Source of the DNA: Bugulina stolonifera
Taxonomy: Eukaryota; Bryozoa; Gymnolaemata; Cheilostomatida; Bugulidae
DNA: 64,000 bases
Assembly: GCA_935421135.1 (NCBI GenBank)
Contig: OW285192.1
Span: 14,277,501 to 14,341,500 of the forward strand
Direction: 5' to 3'
How positions within the stretch are numbered: the first letter of the stretch is position 1; every line of letters begins with the position of its first letter. The notes under the pieces are model-generated. The model was not told the DNA's origin. It saw only the letters and a program-made list of their open reading frames with translations, and searched no databases. A program made the translations under genes and the position numbers. Of the stretch, positions 23,701-35,309 are shown in pieces.

Positions 23701-26700
23701 GGTATACCAGCCTTAGACGGTACTACACGTCCTCCGGGTGAGGTCAAACCTGGCTTAGAGGCCTTTACCAGATTCTGGACATTTATTATAATATACCAGG
23801 TGAGTTCTACCAGAAAGGTAGTGGTGAGGTGGCCTGGGGGTTCTGCTAGGGAGGTCATGGTGAGGTGGCCTGGGGGGTTCTACTAGGGAGGTGATTGAGG
23901 GGTGGACCGTCAGTGATTGCATGTACATGTATTCATGGATGTGCCTGTTCTTTAAAGATGAGTAAGAATATTTTGTTTCTTTGTTAGAATAGCCTGGTGA
24001 AGGCGGATAATATATTGACTAGTCTAAATGATTGATGATAATAAGATCTCTCTGGTTCCCACAGGTTGTCATTAGCTATTGGTGAGAGGGAAGCCTACCT
24101 CCCCCTCCCATACCGTACATATGAACACGTGTAGCACATATGTCACAACTTGGATTTTAATAATATTTCTGTTCGGCCACTTGGTCATGTGTGGTATTTG
24201 GTAAATATTCACATCTAAACTTAGAGATTGACACACGACCTCTACCAGGTTTTATCAAGAGATTTATTACTATAGTTAGTAACAGAACATGACAGAGTAG
24301 ACTGTAGTTATATTACTTATTACTAATGCCAACTGATGATAGGGAAGAGTTGTGACTTGATAGGTAGAATAATGGGCTTCCAGTTAAAGCATTTGGGGTT
24401 CGAATCCAGCCAGGGTAATTTGTGATGTCTGGAAATGGTGTCCAACCCCCCTCCCTCCCCCCCCCCCCCACCCGAGGCATTTGGTACCTTTAATATGTTA
24501 GCAACAAGGTACCTGCATGCTCCAACCCTTGCCCCAACTAGTATAATCATGATGAAATAGACAACTGTCCGCCATGTAACGCTGTAGTTACTGTGACTAG
24601 TTCCTTAGTAGGTAAGGCATACTACTTGTGTAATTACAGGTGATGATACCACTCTCTCTCTATGCCACACTGGAAATAGTCAAGTCTTGTCAGATATATT
24701 TTATACACCATGATAAAGAGATGTACTATGAAGAGTCAAATATCAAACCTATATGTAGAGCTCTCAATATTACAGAGGAGCTTGGTCAGGTGGGTGCAAC
24801 TCCTAATATATCTCTCTACTCACTAATCCTCTGCTTCACTGCATTACATTACGCTGGGATACTTGCAGTAACTGCTGTTTATTTGTGAACTGTCCATGGA
24901 TCTTCCCCTGTCTGCCATGACTGCAGTGCTTACACATTGATTGCATGTACACTGTATATGCACCAATGTCTGTGGTAGATAATGTAATATCGAGACAGAA
25001 GACCTTTGAACTGATAAGTTTGAAATTTGAGTTTGAAACGAATTTAGGTTAAGGAAGATAGTTTAGACAGGTTCACTATAACTAGTTGAATTCTATTGTA
25101 TAACGACAGTTCAAAACAACTGCTGAGCCATGTATGTACATTGCAGGTCCAACACATATTCTCAGATAAAACTGGTACTCTGACGGAAAACAAAATGGTG
25201 TTCAAAGCCTGTTCTATCGGTAACTTGCTGTTTAGCGAATCTGTGCCTTCACCTAGTGCTGTAGGTAGGTGAATATGAATTTGTTCTCTTACTTGTATAT
25301 TCGTTAATTATGTTACCATAATATACATATTGTATGTATATACGACTACAGTACATCTGCTAGTGTATTCAGGAGTTATGCTCCCAGGCATTGTACATGT
25401 ATATATTATATTTGGTAGTTAGTCTTCCATGTAATATACATGTATATCTACATATAGTATGGGACGCATTTTGTTTGCTTTCTCATATTTGGATAACTGT
25501 CCTGTTCTCACTGGCAGACGAAATTAAATAGTAGAAGACGTAAGAGGCTACGCTAATAGTTATACTGGTAGTCTTATATTTGGTAGTTATCCTTCCATGT
25601 AATGTGGAATTATACCTTTATAATATACTGCATTGTATTCAGTAGCTAAGCTCCCACGTAACATATTCATATATTTGGTAGTTATGTCCCCATGTGATAC
25701 ACTGATATATTTGGTAGTTGTGCTTAGGCTAGCTGGCTGTATAGTTGGTAGTTATGTTCCCATGCAATGATTTTGCAGTGATGCTTATTTATAAAGCGTC
25801 TCTATATTTGGTAGTTATCTTCTCTTACACCATATTTGCAGGAGACATAAGGGAAGAGGAAGAGAGTCAGCTAGTCAGTGACCCGCTATTTGCCACGGCT
25901 CACAGCACATCAGTACTCACAACTGTAGCAAATAACGATACTGACGACCAAGTAGACCTCACGGATGGGCAAAAATCAAATATTAATGAATTCCTTCTGT
26001 TACTAGCTACATGTAACACCGTCGTTGTATCATCTCACTCCCATAATCTCTCTATGTCTATGGTAAGTGCATATTATCTCTCTATGTCTATGGCGAGCAT
26101 ATTTTACGTTTTCATATTACATTATGTTATATACGCATCATCCGACCATTATCACACATCTTATATTCCTTATCAGCAGATATACAATGTAAAATTTCGT
26201 GTTTCCCTTCACTTTAAGAGGAATGTTGAACTAAAATGTTCTAAAAATGTAGCTTATTTTACCTTTGAGTTTCGATCCAATGCATGTAGACCTAATTACA
26301 TACGCTGAGTTATTGTCTCCTACTGGTTGTGTACAATAGACTAGATCCTTATCCCGTTTTGTGTACTCTAATAGCTGGATAGCACAACGACGCCCAGCAA
26401 TGAATCAATAGATACAATAGATACGACCATTACTAGCTCTAATGGTGCCGCCAGGTCTACCTACTCACGCTTTGGTATCCAGGAGCAAAATGGTTCAGGT
26501 AAGAGATAACAGGATATGACATGGTACAGGATGTGACATAGTAACTTATCAGCCGTCAAACGATTGGGATCATATCAGAGATACTAGTTAATAGGAACAT
26601 AATTTCTACAAAATATCAACCGTCTTCATAAAATTGTCTCAGACTTTAATGCAGTTCACATTGTAGTTACTGTATTGTCTAATGGGATGCCATTTGATTG

Positions 26701-29700
26701 ATGTTTTGTTTAATTGTGTAATGTAGCCTGTGAACATTTTTATTTCCATTCCCATACCTCTAGATGTTACAACTAACAACAGCATTACTAGCTTAGCTTC
26801 TGTGACAATGCACAATCCTACCTTTACCATCAGCCAATCAGCACTGATTAGTATTGTGGGTTGGGTACTGGAACTTGCATGTGGGCACCTACTCTTGTCT
26901 GTCATCTGCTGTACTATTTATGTGTGTCTAGTAGCACTGTTAGTATATTAATAATATATTCATGTACACTTGCTCATCATGGCTTCATCTCACTATGCGG
27001 CTCCTGCATTACCATCTGTTTGCTTTCAGTTAAATTATATAAAATATATGGAACATTTTCTTCTTGTAAGTTTAGCTCTATGAAATCACTTTCCCATCTC
27101 CCAGCTCTTAGGTCTTAGGTGAATGAGGTGTAATTGTAAAAATGTTGGCAAGGTCATACTGATTGGTTTCTGCCAGCGTGCTCTCAGCAAACCAGATTAT
27201 TTAGCTACTCTTTGCTTAGCCCGCTATCACCAGCCTAAAATTTTCTTGCCTTTCAAAATTCATTTGGTCTTGAGTTAGTGGGCGACATCAGCTTATAATG
27301 GAGTTCTTACGTTAAAAGTTGCTTTACCTATAGGCTATAGATTATGTTGGGCAGCTTCAAGTTACACTATGATATCAGACATGGTCATTTGTTTGTAACT
27401 CTTATGCTCAGCCATAATATTTAACATTGAGGCTACATCCTGTATACAGTCATAACAAACTAGGTAACGCTCTTACTCACTGTTAGCACTCTTACACTGG
27501 TTTCAGCCTCAAAACATGCCATATATTCACTCTATCAGTCTAGTCAGCTGTTACTTTGATTACTACTGCGTCTGCATGCTGCCTGCTTCAGCGTGTACTC
27601 ATAACTTATTTCCTTTCAGCAACAGGAAGTGTACTCGACGTTCCCATGACAACCTTTACACCCGTCAAGAATGCTTTAAAAAAGATTACTGAGAGACTTC
27701 GCAGGTCTTTTGTCAGTGAGGACTCCAATGGTGATAGTCATAGTTTACCAGCGGGTAAGGCTTCTCTCAGATCTACATATCACATATCAAGTATGTGTTT
27801 GGATCTTGGTCTTAAGTCTTCTCTTCCATCGTGCACTCATGCTATCTCTTGCCTTATAACCTAGTCTTAGATATCATACAGGACTTGCACTAGGTCTATG
27901 CAAGGTTTTCCAGTAAAATTCAACATTTCTGTCTCTAATACAACCATAGTTTCTCCACCAAAACTACCGCCACAAATATACCTGGTGGAAATATCCATAA
28001 TATTTTTTTGCTGAAGGTTGAATTAGGGCTTTATAACTTCTGACACTGTCAGCTCACCTTCCTTACCTCTATATTTCCTGGCTAACATTGGCTGCTAATT
28101 ATGGTACAACGGGTTGAAATTGTTTCCATACAGGAAAAGGTGATATTTTAATATGGTCATGTGACATGACATCGTTCCCAACTACTTCCATATAATATCA
28201 TGTTTAAAGGGTTACTGACAATTATTTTTTTCTTCTACCATTAGAATCAGTTTTTTAGACTAGTTCAGAATCAGATAAGGTTGTGGCTACGCTAAGTCAA
28301 AGCAGGCAACTTTTTTGGGTATTACTTGGGTGTCATTTGGTAAAATTACAAACTTTTACCTAGTGTAGCCAAAGAAGTTAGAGTTTATATCACAAAACTC
28401 ATGTAATTCGGAATGAGCGTAAAGATTGATCCCAAAGTTGAAAGAAAAATAATTGTCTGTCTGTATGTAGAGTATATACTAACATTGTACATTGTAATAG
28501 AATTAATAAGGTTTGATTAGTGTTTTATGTGTAATATGTAAATGTTATTGTCTATATAGTTACTTACTCTCCTCCTACTGTGATTACTAATTTGTAATTT
28601 ATGTCGTTATTTTGTATTGTGTAAACGATAGACACCCTCCAATATCATATGCATGTACATTAATTATATTCTTCTGTTTTATTTTATATATAGTTAATGA
28701 TATACATGTTAATCATGTACATAGGTTGAACACTACAGTTTTGCTAGTACTTCGGACTTGATAATACTATATATAGTATGTACATGTAGTGTGAATTTGT
28801 AGTCGAGAGCGGAGCATTATACTTCATTCATGCTCTTTGATAACTACTGTTGTATGCGAATTATGTCTGAGTGCTGCAGTAATACCGCAGCTATATATAT
28901 TGTAATGATGTGTCACTGTAATGCTGCAGGTGAGGAGAGCATGCTTAGTCAGAAGACTCTAACCAGCAGGTATGAGGCAGAGAGTCCTGACGAACTGGCT
29001 CTGGTCAAGGCCGTGTGTAAATATGGATGTCGACTTCTTTCTCGGACTAATCAGTGTGTGTCCGTATATCTGCCATCACAGGGAGATGGTCCTATTGAAT
29101 ATCAGGTAGGATGTCACCTTAGCAACTCTCCTAACACTGTTTGATAGATATGTGTTTATATTGGTGTTGGTATTACTCGTATGTAGCTATTGTCTAGGAA
29201 AGAGGAAACAACTTCAACGCACTACTTCATATTTGTTCGTGTTAAAAATTACCTGCCTGGTTCTAATCTGTGTTTCATTGATGTACATATGATAAAACCA
29301 CCCATGTGGTTGCTGGGGCAAGGCTTACTTGAGCCATGTTGCGATTCTTCTGTTACATATGACGCCATATTTTGTAGGTGCTTGCAGTCTTGCCATTTGA
29401 CAGCGTTAGGAAGTGCATGTCAGTAGTTATGAAAGACGAAAGTCGTAATGAAATACTTCTATACACCAAGGGGGCTGATAATATTATCTTTGATAAAATC
29501 ATAAGTAAGTAGTCCTACTTACACAACTATATTATGATATAATATGTAAACATTATATTGGCTCTGTTCAATATGACATCTAGTAATAAGGTCATGTTGC
29601 AATGAATTCAGCTTAGTATATGATATATGGTGTAATAATATCCTAACTTGTAGCAACAGATTATGAGCAAAGAGAGCTGGTCAAGCAAACTAGAATATAT

Positions 29701-32700
29701 GTAAATCACTTTGCCAAGGATGGCCTCCGTACACTGTGTATGGCTAAAAAGGTAATATATTTAACATATGTCCATGTGCTTGTGTCCTAATCCAGGCATA
29801 TGGTATCATAATATACAACATGATGCAGGATATTTATTAATACTTGATGTAGATGCTATTATGAAACTGTAAGTTTTATGATCATCTTGTACTTCTACTA
29901 ATTGATTTAGATAGTAATATCATCTAACTAAGAATATTATCACTTTATCATTGCCTAGGTTCTAAAACAAGATGTATTTGAGGCGTGGTTGGAACGCTAC
30001 ACAAACTGTGATATCGAGGATCGTGAAGACCATCAGTTCAAATTGTGCAATGAACTTGAGACTGATCTGGAGTTGATGGGTGCTACAGGCATAGAAGATC
30101 GACTCCAAGATGGCGTAGCTGAGTCTATGAGAGCTCTCGAGATGGCCAATATTAAAGTCTGGGTCCTAACGGGAGATAAACAGGAAACTGCTATTAATAT
30201 CGGGTAATAGTTTGCTCTAGGATATTGATACAGTGTTTGAAATAACCCAAAATCTTGAGTTCAGACTGAGGTATTGATAACTCATTGTTGATGTCACTCA
30301 CAGCCTCTTATTGGATGAATCGGAAATTTTGTTTATCTTCATTCTAAATACACGTTACATCGATGTCTAAGATATACATGATATGTATGTATATTCATGT
30401 ATGCATGTATACAAGTCATGCATATCGGTTCAGTAGTTGGGCATCATGTAATAAATAGCATGCATTGTGTTATATCCATGCAGATATGAATGTCTACATA
30501 ATTATAATAGGTGTATACTTATGATATATATGTACTTGTGTAGTCATACATGTAGACGTGTTATACAGATATTCCTGTGGACTGCTGCCTCAAGATGCTG
30601 CCATACTTACACTAAATGTACCGAACGCCGATGAGGTAGAATCGGTACTGCAGGGTCACCTACGAGGCACATTGTCCAGACCTCGTACTCTCTCTGACAC
30701 ATCTGCCCAATCTCAGGCATCCTCTATTACCAAGTGTCTTGTCATAGACGGGAAAACTCTCTCCCATATATTCTCAGGAAATCTCTCTAAATCATTCCTC
30801 AGGCTAGCTGACAACTGTCTCTCTGTACTATGCTGCCGTACCACTCCCTCACAGAAGGCTCAGGTATGTCTTGCTTTTATTCTAGCACAACTCACTCATT
30901 TATTGTTTTTGTCTGTCTCCAATGTAATGGTAGAATGTATAATGGAAATTACTTTAAACAGGAATCCTATGCTGTTACGGTTAATCATTGACTGGGAAAG
31001 TTTTTTCACTATTGGATTTGTTGCACTGCATGTGTTTGTTCAGGACATAGAGTTACATGTATACGATGTCCATGTATACTGTATGTTTGTAGATAGTGGA
31101 CCTGGTCAAAACTAAGTGCAACAAACTGACCTTGTCTATAGGGGACGGAGCTAATGATGTCAATATGATACGAACGGCTAACGTCGGTATAGGTAAGTGC
31201 TGGTTGACGGTTAGTGTAAGTAAGTGCAGGTTAATGTGGGTGTAGGTAAGTGCTGGTTGACGCTAGTGATTGTTTATCTGTACTAGACTTTATACAGTGC
31301 TGTATTCACCTAGTGTACTAACAACTAAGTCCTTTTCTTATCGATCACACAGTTTCATGTAGTTCATCCACTAGATACATGTAATTGTAATAATAAATTA
31401 TCTATTGCTATACTGGGTGGTGATTCTTTCTTCTTTGCATGTTTATCCATCCATTTTCTGTATTAACCACTAACAGGTTTAAAGTATACGTATTTGCACT
31501 GTCCCAACTATTATTCTGTAACGTTCAGGTATCGAAGGTCTTGAAGGCAAACAGGCATCAATGGCTGCCGACTTCTCTATCGGCAGGTTCAAGCACCTGG
31601 TTAGACTATTGTTTGTACACGGTCATTGGACATACGACAGACTAGCAGTTATGACTCTATATAACTTCTTCAAAAACTCCGTATGTTGTAATATTCTTGT
31701 ATTATTAATATTAGTGGTAACTTGTTGTGGAGTACTATTAGTGCTTCATGCATATACATGTATATATGGCCATATTATCTTAGAAAATAACTATTGTACA
31801 TGTACATTGTATTCAACTGTTATGTGTATATACATGTATTTTGTACATTATTAATTGTTTAAATAGCATCGCTGTAGGAGGTATAACTAGAACTAAGTTC
31901 TGGTCATGTTTATATCATTATTATCATGCCATGTTTATTGTTGTAGAACCTGATATTCGTGCTCTTCTGGTACCAGATATACTGCATGTTTTCTGGTCAG
32001 AACCACATTGACCAGATATACCTTATAGTATTCCACCTTCTCTTCACCAGTCTACCTCCTATTGTATTCGCCATCTTAGACCAAGATTTGCCAGACCATG
32101 TGCTCATGTCACACCCCACTCTATATCAGCAGGGTCCAGCGGATAAGGTACGCATCATATCTCAGAGTTCATAATACCAGGCATTTAGCCTTTTTAAACT
32201 GTATTAATTTCTGTTAATAAATTGGACTTTTGGGAGGTGAATACTTCAATATTACCACTGTGCCAGCACGATGATTCGTTGTTATCGTAACATAACACGA
32301 ACAGTTGATTTTATGGAGCATGTTTTATTTTTAAATTAACTGTAGCGTGTATGTTCATGATTTGGTAAATGTTTTATTATATTATATTTTATTGTATTTC
32401 AGCTCTACCACAAATACTCCTATTGGCTGCAGATATTTGATTCGCTATACCAAAGCTTAGCTGTATTCTTCGCAACTTACATGGTGTGTTAATAATATAT
32501 GTTGTCTATTATGTATATTATAGTAGCGCTGTACAATGCATCCTCACTAAACATGACAGTATATTATGACCCTATGCATATAATTATAATAATATATGTA
32601 CATTGTACATGTGTGTATACACATGCACATGTACATGTATATACAATGCTTATATTTCAGTTCCTCCATCTTATATGTATAATGTAATACTTACCTATCT

Positions 32701-33749
32701 CCTATATTTAATTTGTTCGTGTAAGTAAGTATTTTGTATTATAATATTGCAGCATTATGCTGGGGCAGACATTGGTATCTGGAGTTTTGGTACTGTACAG
32801 ACCATAACCTTAGTTCTCTCCCAGCTATGTATTCTAGCCTTTGAGACAAGGCATTGGGTGAGTAACATTATGTTGAAATGTTAGGAGCACGGTACACATT
32901 TACGTTTGGTGATTATTTGTGTGTTGAATAGTTTAGATGATGTGTTGAACCCCTGCCTTTATGTAGAGTACATGCAGTTTGCATTGGCATAGAGATTGCG
33001 ATCTGTAGCAGATTTTTGCTCCTATATTTAAGGGTCATTGTATATCCTATAATAGACTTACTCCTTTGTGTATCCTATACATAAAGTGCATCGAATAGAT
33101 TGTCCCCTGTTTCCCCCGATTGACATGCTGTTGTGTACCCTTTTAGCAATGGCCGTTCATCAGCTCTATACTTATCAGTCTAGCTGGATTCTGGGCCTTT
33201 GTATCTGTATTAAATGCTGCTTGCCTGACATGTGATCACCCGTCTGACCCATACTGGGTTATGCAACATGTGCTCAGTACTGCCGACAGCTGGCTGTGTA
33301 TAGTATTAGGAGTAACAGTAGCTGTTATTCCTCGGTGAGTAAATGTTCATTTATTTCATTAGCATATGATTGGAATTATCTTCTCTTGACTATTATTCAA
33401 AAAGGAGATAATCCCAAACTCAGCATATGGTCAACAAAATAGAATTAATTTATCGAACAGTTGATTGGCTCACTGCTCTGCAGCAAATAACAAACCAAAG
33501 TTTTACACAACACATCCATGTAGATTTACATGTTGTCTCATTTTTAAGTTATGATGATAATATAAGTCTATCATATTTTGTAGATTTGTATTTCTGGTCA
33601 TATCAAACATGCTCTACCCTACAGACGTCAGCCACTATAGATCTTTATTACTCAGCAATTCAGCTTATAAGGAGTCTCAGCGAGTCAACATAGTCTTTCC
33701 AGATGAAAGCAATAGCCAATCAAATCGAAGGACGGTGCAACAACTATAG
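14711..33749 (+). CDS. ATP10: ATP10-type P4-ATPase (phospholipid flippase), complete, 27 exons
   Basis: Catalytic subunit of a lipid flippase moving phospholipid to the cytosolic leaflet. Exons: 14711-14884, 15862-15972, 17313-17455, 18776-18851, 19659-19737, 20770-20902, 21525-21637, 22774-22905, 23576-23799, 24640-24789, 25147-25264, 25842-26062, 26375-26498, 26764-26859, 27620-27754, 28930-29105, 29378-29504, 29654-29751, 29959-30203, 30569-30863, 31093-31192, 31529-31680, 31947-32147, 32403-32483, 32753-32857, 33147-33334, 33584-33749. They total 3963 nt, about 1320 aa, in phase. Motifs: DGES (about 194-197) in the actuator loop, PLSLY in M4, [12 protein letters not shown] with phospho-Asp about 452, [36 protein letters not shown] and [10 protein letters not shown] (about 1007). 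[20 protein letters not shown] and the [15 protein letters not shown] tail region favour the ATP10 clade over ATP8 or ATP11. The exon 14 donor is weak and least certain. P4-ATPases usually need a CDC50 partner; none is in the window. Confidence 0.94.
16640..16800 (+). repeat. 39-bp tandem repeat, about 4 copies, ATP10 intron 2
   Basis: Units read TACTGTGGGTGTACTATGTAG followed by TCGATAGATTTACTGCAG, with the first copy partly diverged. It is away from the exon junctions. Confidence 0.85.
19858..20166 (+). repeat. 18-bp minisatellite, about 17 copies, ATP10 intron 5
   Basis: Unit CTGTATACTGTGTAACAG, with a CAG/CAA variant at the end of units that switches in blocks. Because 18 is a multiple of three, long repetitive ORFs arise on the minus strand; they are not genes. 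It starts about 120 bp after the exon 5 donor. Confidence 0.97.
21951..22488. mobile_element. Miniature inverted-repeat element with TA duplication (long copy), ATP10 intron 7
   Basis: Ends are CCCTAAAAGCAGA and its complement TCTGCTTTTAGGG, flanked by TA on both sides (21949-21950 and 22489-22490). A TA target duplication is what Tc1/mariner-type elements leave. There is no transposase. A shorter relative lies at 47011-47266. Confidence 0.88.
23799..23895 (+). repeat. Tandem repeat of the ATP10 exon 9 donor (3 units)
   Basis: Three units, 23799-23822 (short), 23823-23858 and 23859-23895, each starting GGTGAG and carrying TTCT-C-AG. Unit 1 holds the annotated donor. Donors in units 2 and 3 would extend exon 9 by 24 and 60 nt, both in frame and stop-free. 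Confidence 0.85.
24337..24550 (+). mobile_element. tRNA-derived SINE relic, ATP10 intron 9
   Basis: A tRNA-like head contains a good pol III B box, GGTTCGAATCC (24397-24407), and a weaker A-box-like stretch around 24352-24369 (ACTTGATAGGTAGAATA). A non-tRNA body with a C-rich run follows. The order A box, about 35 bp, B box fits a tRNA-derived SINE rather than a functional tRNA: I cannot fold a proper acceptor stem. Family not identified. Confidence 0.65.
25355..25830 (+). repeat. Diverged tandem repeat before ATP10 exon 12
   Basis: The phrase ATATTTGGTAGTTATGTTCCCATGTAAT, in shortened or altered forms, recurs roughly every 40-80 bp. The last copy ends just before the acceptor of exon 12 at 25841. 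I show only part of the unit because copies differ. Confidence 0.7.
26043..26102 (+). repeat. 30-bp duplication of the ATP10 exon 12 donor
   Basis: Two 30-bp units (26043-26072, 26073-26102). The first carries the real exon end, TCTATG/GTAAGT. In the second the donor is changed to GCGAGC, so it is probably inactive. Confidence 0.85.
28217..28457. mobile_element. Small inverted-repeat element, about 240 bp, ATP10 intron 15
   Basis: The left end GACAATTATTTTTTTC is matched by GAAAGAAAAATAATTGTC at the right end. The interior is unique and non-coding. I see no clear target duplication. Confidence 0.6.
31190..31268 (+). repeat. 26-27-bp triplication of the ATP10 exon 21 donor
   Basis: Units 31190-31216, 31217-31242 and 31243-31268, each with TA(G/A)GTAAGTGC(T/A)GGTT. 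Unit 1 holds the real donor at 31193. The unit 2 donor would add 27 nt in frame; the unit 3 donor is preceded by an in-frame TAG. Confidence 0.88.
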
Positions 33750-34517
33750 GTTTCTATGTCTACTGCATCTCTCTATTTTGCAGTTATCTAGTGTGCCATT
33801 GCAATTCTCAGCTCAAATTATCATACCAAGTTAGTGTAGCTTAGATCAAGAGCTCGTCCATAGTCTCTATGCATACAATCATTCCTCCTACGCACTGTTA
33901 GTCAGTTGACCCATGCTATATCTTGTATCATTCACCCTACTATCATTCATTTTCTAATTATTCACAATTCTTATTTTTGTTGAAAGTTCTAATCAAATCA
34001 AGAGTTTTGTATTTATTTATGCAGAGTTTATCAGTGGGTAGTTGACAGCAATTTCTCCCATTAGCATATAACAGGTACTGCCTATATTATGGTCTCTAAA
34101 GTACCAATATGGGAGAACCGTATTTGCTTTATTATTTATAGTTTTTTAATGTTTACACATAATCATGATAAAGTTTTCATTGCTAGTCTTTATACAAAAT
34201 AAATGGGCAGCAAATTTCTGTGATTCAAATCTTCCTCTATTTTATTGCATTTCAAAAGCAGTATAGGTTTTGTATTTAGTTGACAAAAAGTCATTGTATA
34301 TGTTTTATCTTTTGTATTGAATTTGCCCATGAAGTTCTAACCAAAAGAAAATAATAAAAACCTAAGCAAATTTGACACATTCAGAGTATTGAATTTTAAT
34401 ATACAATACAGCAGTCTTATAATTTATACCATTAAATATACAATATTAATATACAATCAAAACATGATGGAACATAGACATTTTACATTACATACGTAGT
34501 ACATGATATAGTATTGG
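33750..34517. other. Convergent 3' intergenic region, ATP10 / MED11
   Basis: No gene seen. The 768 bp between two stop codons facing each other must hold the 3' UTRs of both. It is AT-rich with several AATAAA-like words on both strands; I cannot assign cleavage sites. Confidence 0.55.
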
Positions 34518-35309
34518 TCAACCATTTGTGTTAGAGCCAGTCATTGGTGGAAATGATGATTGGTGAGACAATACTCTCCTTAGTTCACTGTCATTAGTAC
34601 TATGACTTTGAGTGCTCATCCTCAGCTGGTCTAATTCCTCTAGTCTTTCACATACATGATTTGTTCTTTGTACCGACATCTAGGCAATCAAGGAAAGAAT
34701 CCATTATACTCATATATTGGTAACATAATATGAACCGACCATTGCCTTCTTTCCTAAGTTGCATAAGATAATATAAAGGGTTATGATACCACTCATCAAA
34801 TTGACTTTTTAGAACAGCATATAATAAATCCAAGAGTCAACGTACCTGCCAGTCTTTCTGTGCGCCATAACTACTACCTGTATGAGGATGGGTAGTTGAT
34901 ACTTGTGACAGATGGTTAATCTGTTTCATCAAGTTAGTTTCTATTGCATTGACTGTCTTCAAAAAGTTCTGTACATGACCCTCGGCAGTTTTGTTATTGG
35001 GCTTGTCTTTACCAAACTCATTTGTGGCTAATCCTGAACATAAGGTGATAACAAATGCATCAAAGAACAATGTCCCACAATGCGATTTCAGCACAGAAAT
35101 AACATGATTAAGTTGGAATATATTCTGAACATGAAATCTGTTATCATTGCCAACAAAGATTAAATGTGCAAGAAGTGGTATATAAATGAAAGTAAGCAGA
35201 ACTATGTAACGGTTTGTCAAAACACACCTGCTGACTCTAAGGCTTGAGCTATATCCCGCTCAATCTGCTCAAGATTACGCAGCCGATCCATATGACCTCC
35301 TGACGCCAT
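34518..35309 (-). CDS. MED11: Mediator complex subunit 11
   Basis: Small head-module subunit of the Mediator coactivator, nuclear. Three exons on the minus strand: 35228-35309 (ATG at 35309), 34846-35033 and 34518-34679 (TGA). They total 432 nt, 143 aa, with phases 1 then 0 matching. The protein begins MASGGHMDRLRNLEQIERDI, matching the N-terminal helix of MED11 (RL..LE.IER.I). It continues with a helix containing FLKTVNAIETNLMKQINHLS, then the conserved GSSYGAQKDWQ, where animal MED11 has GSSY..+KD.Q, and a last helix with VCERLEELDQLR. It is somewhat longer than human MED11 (about 117 aa) because of a Ser/Thr-rich tail. In MED11 these helices pair with MED22 in a four-helix bundle. Confidence 0.92.

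Noticed and set aside
24342..24412. Functional tRNA gene
   Set aside because: The B box is good, but the A box is poor and I cannot pair an acceptor stem; a SINE head fits better.
33625..33640. Alternative last exon of ATP10 starting after ACAG at 33624
   Set aside because: It would end the protein after five residues; the acceptor at 33583 gives a 55-codon tail starting [14 protein letters not shown], which fits P4-ATPase ends.
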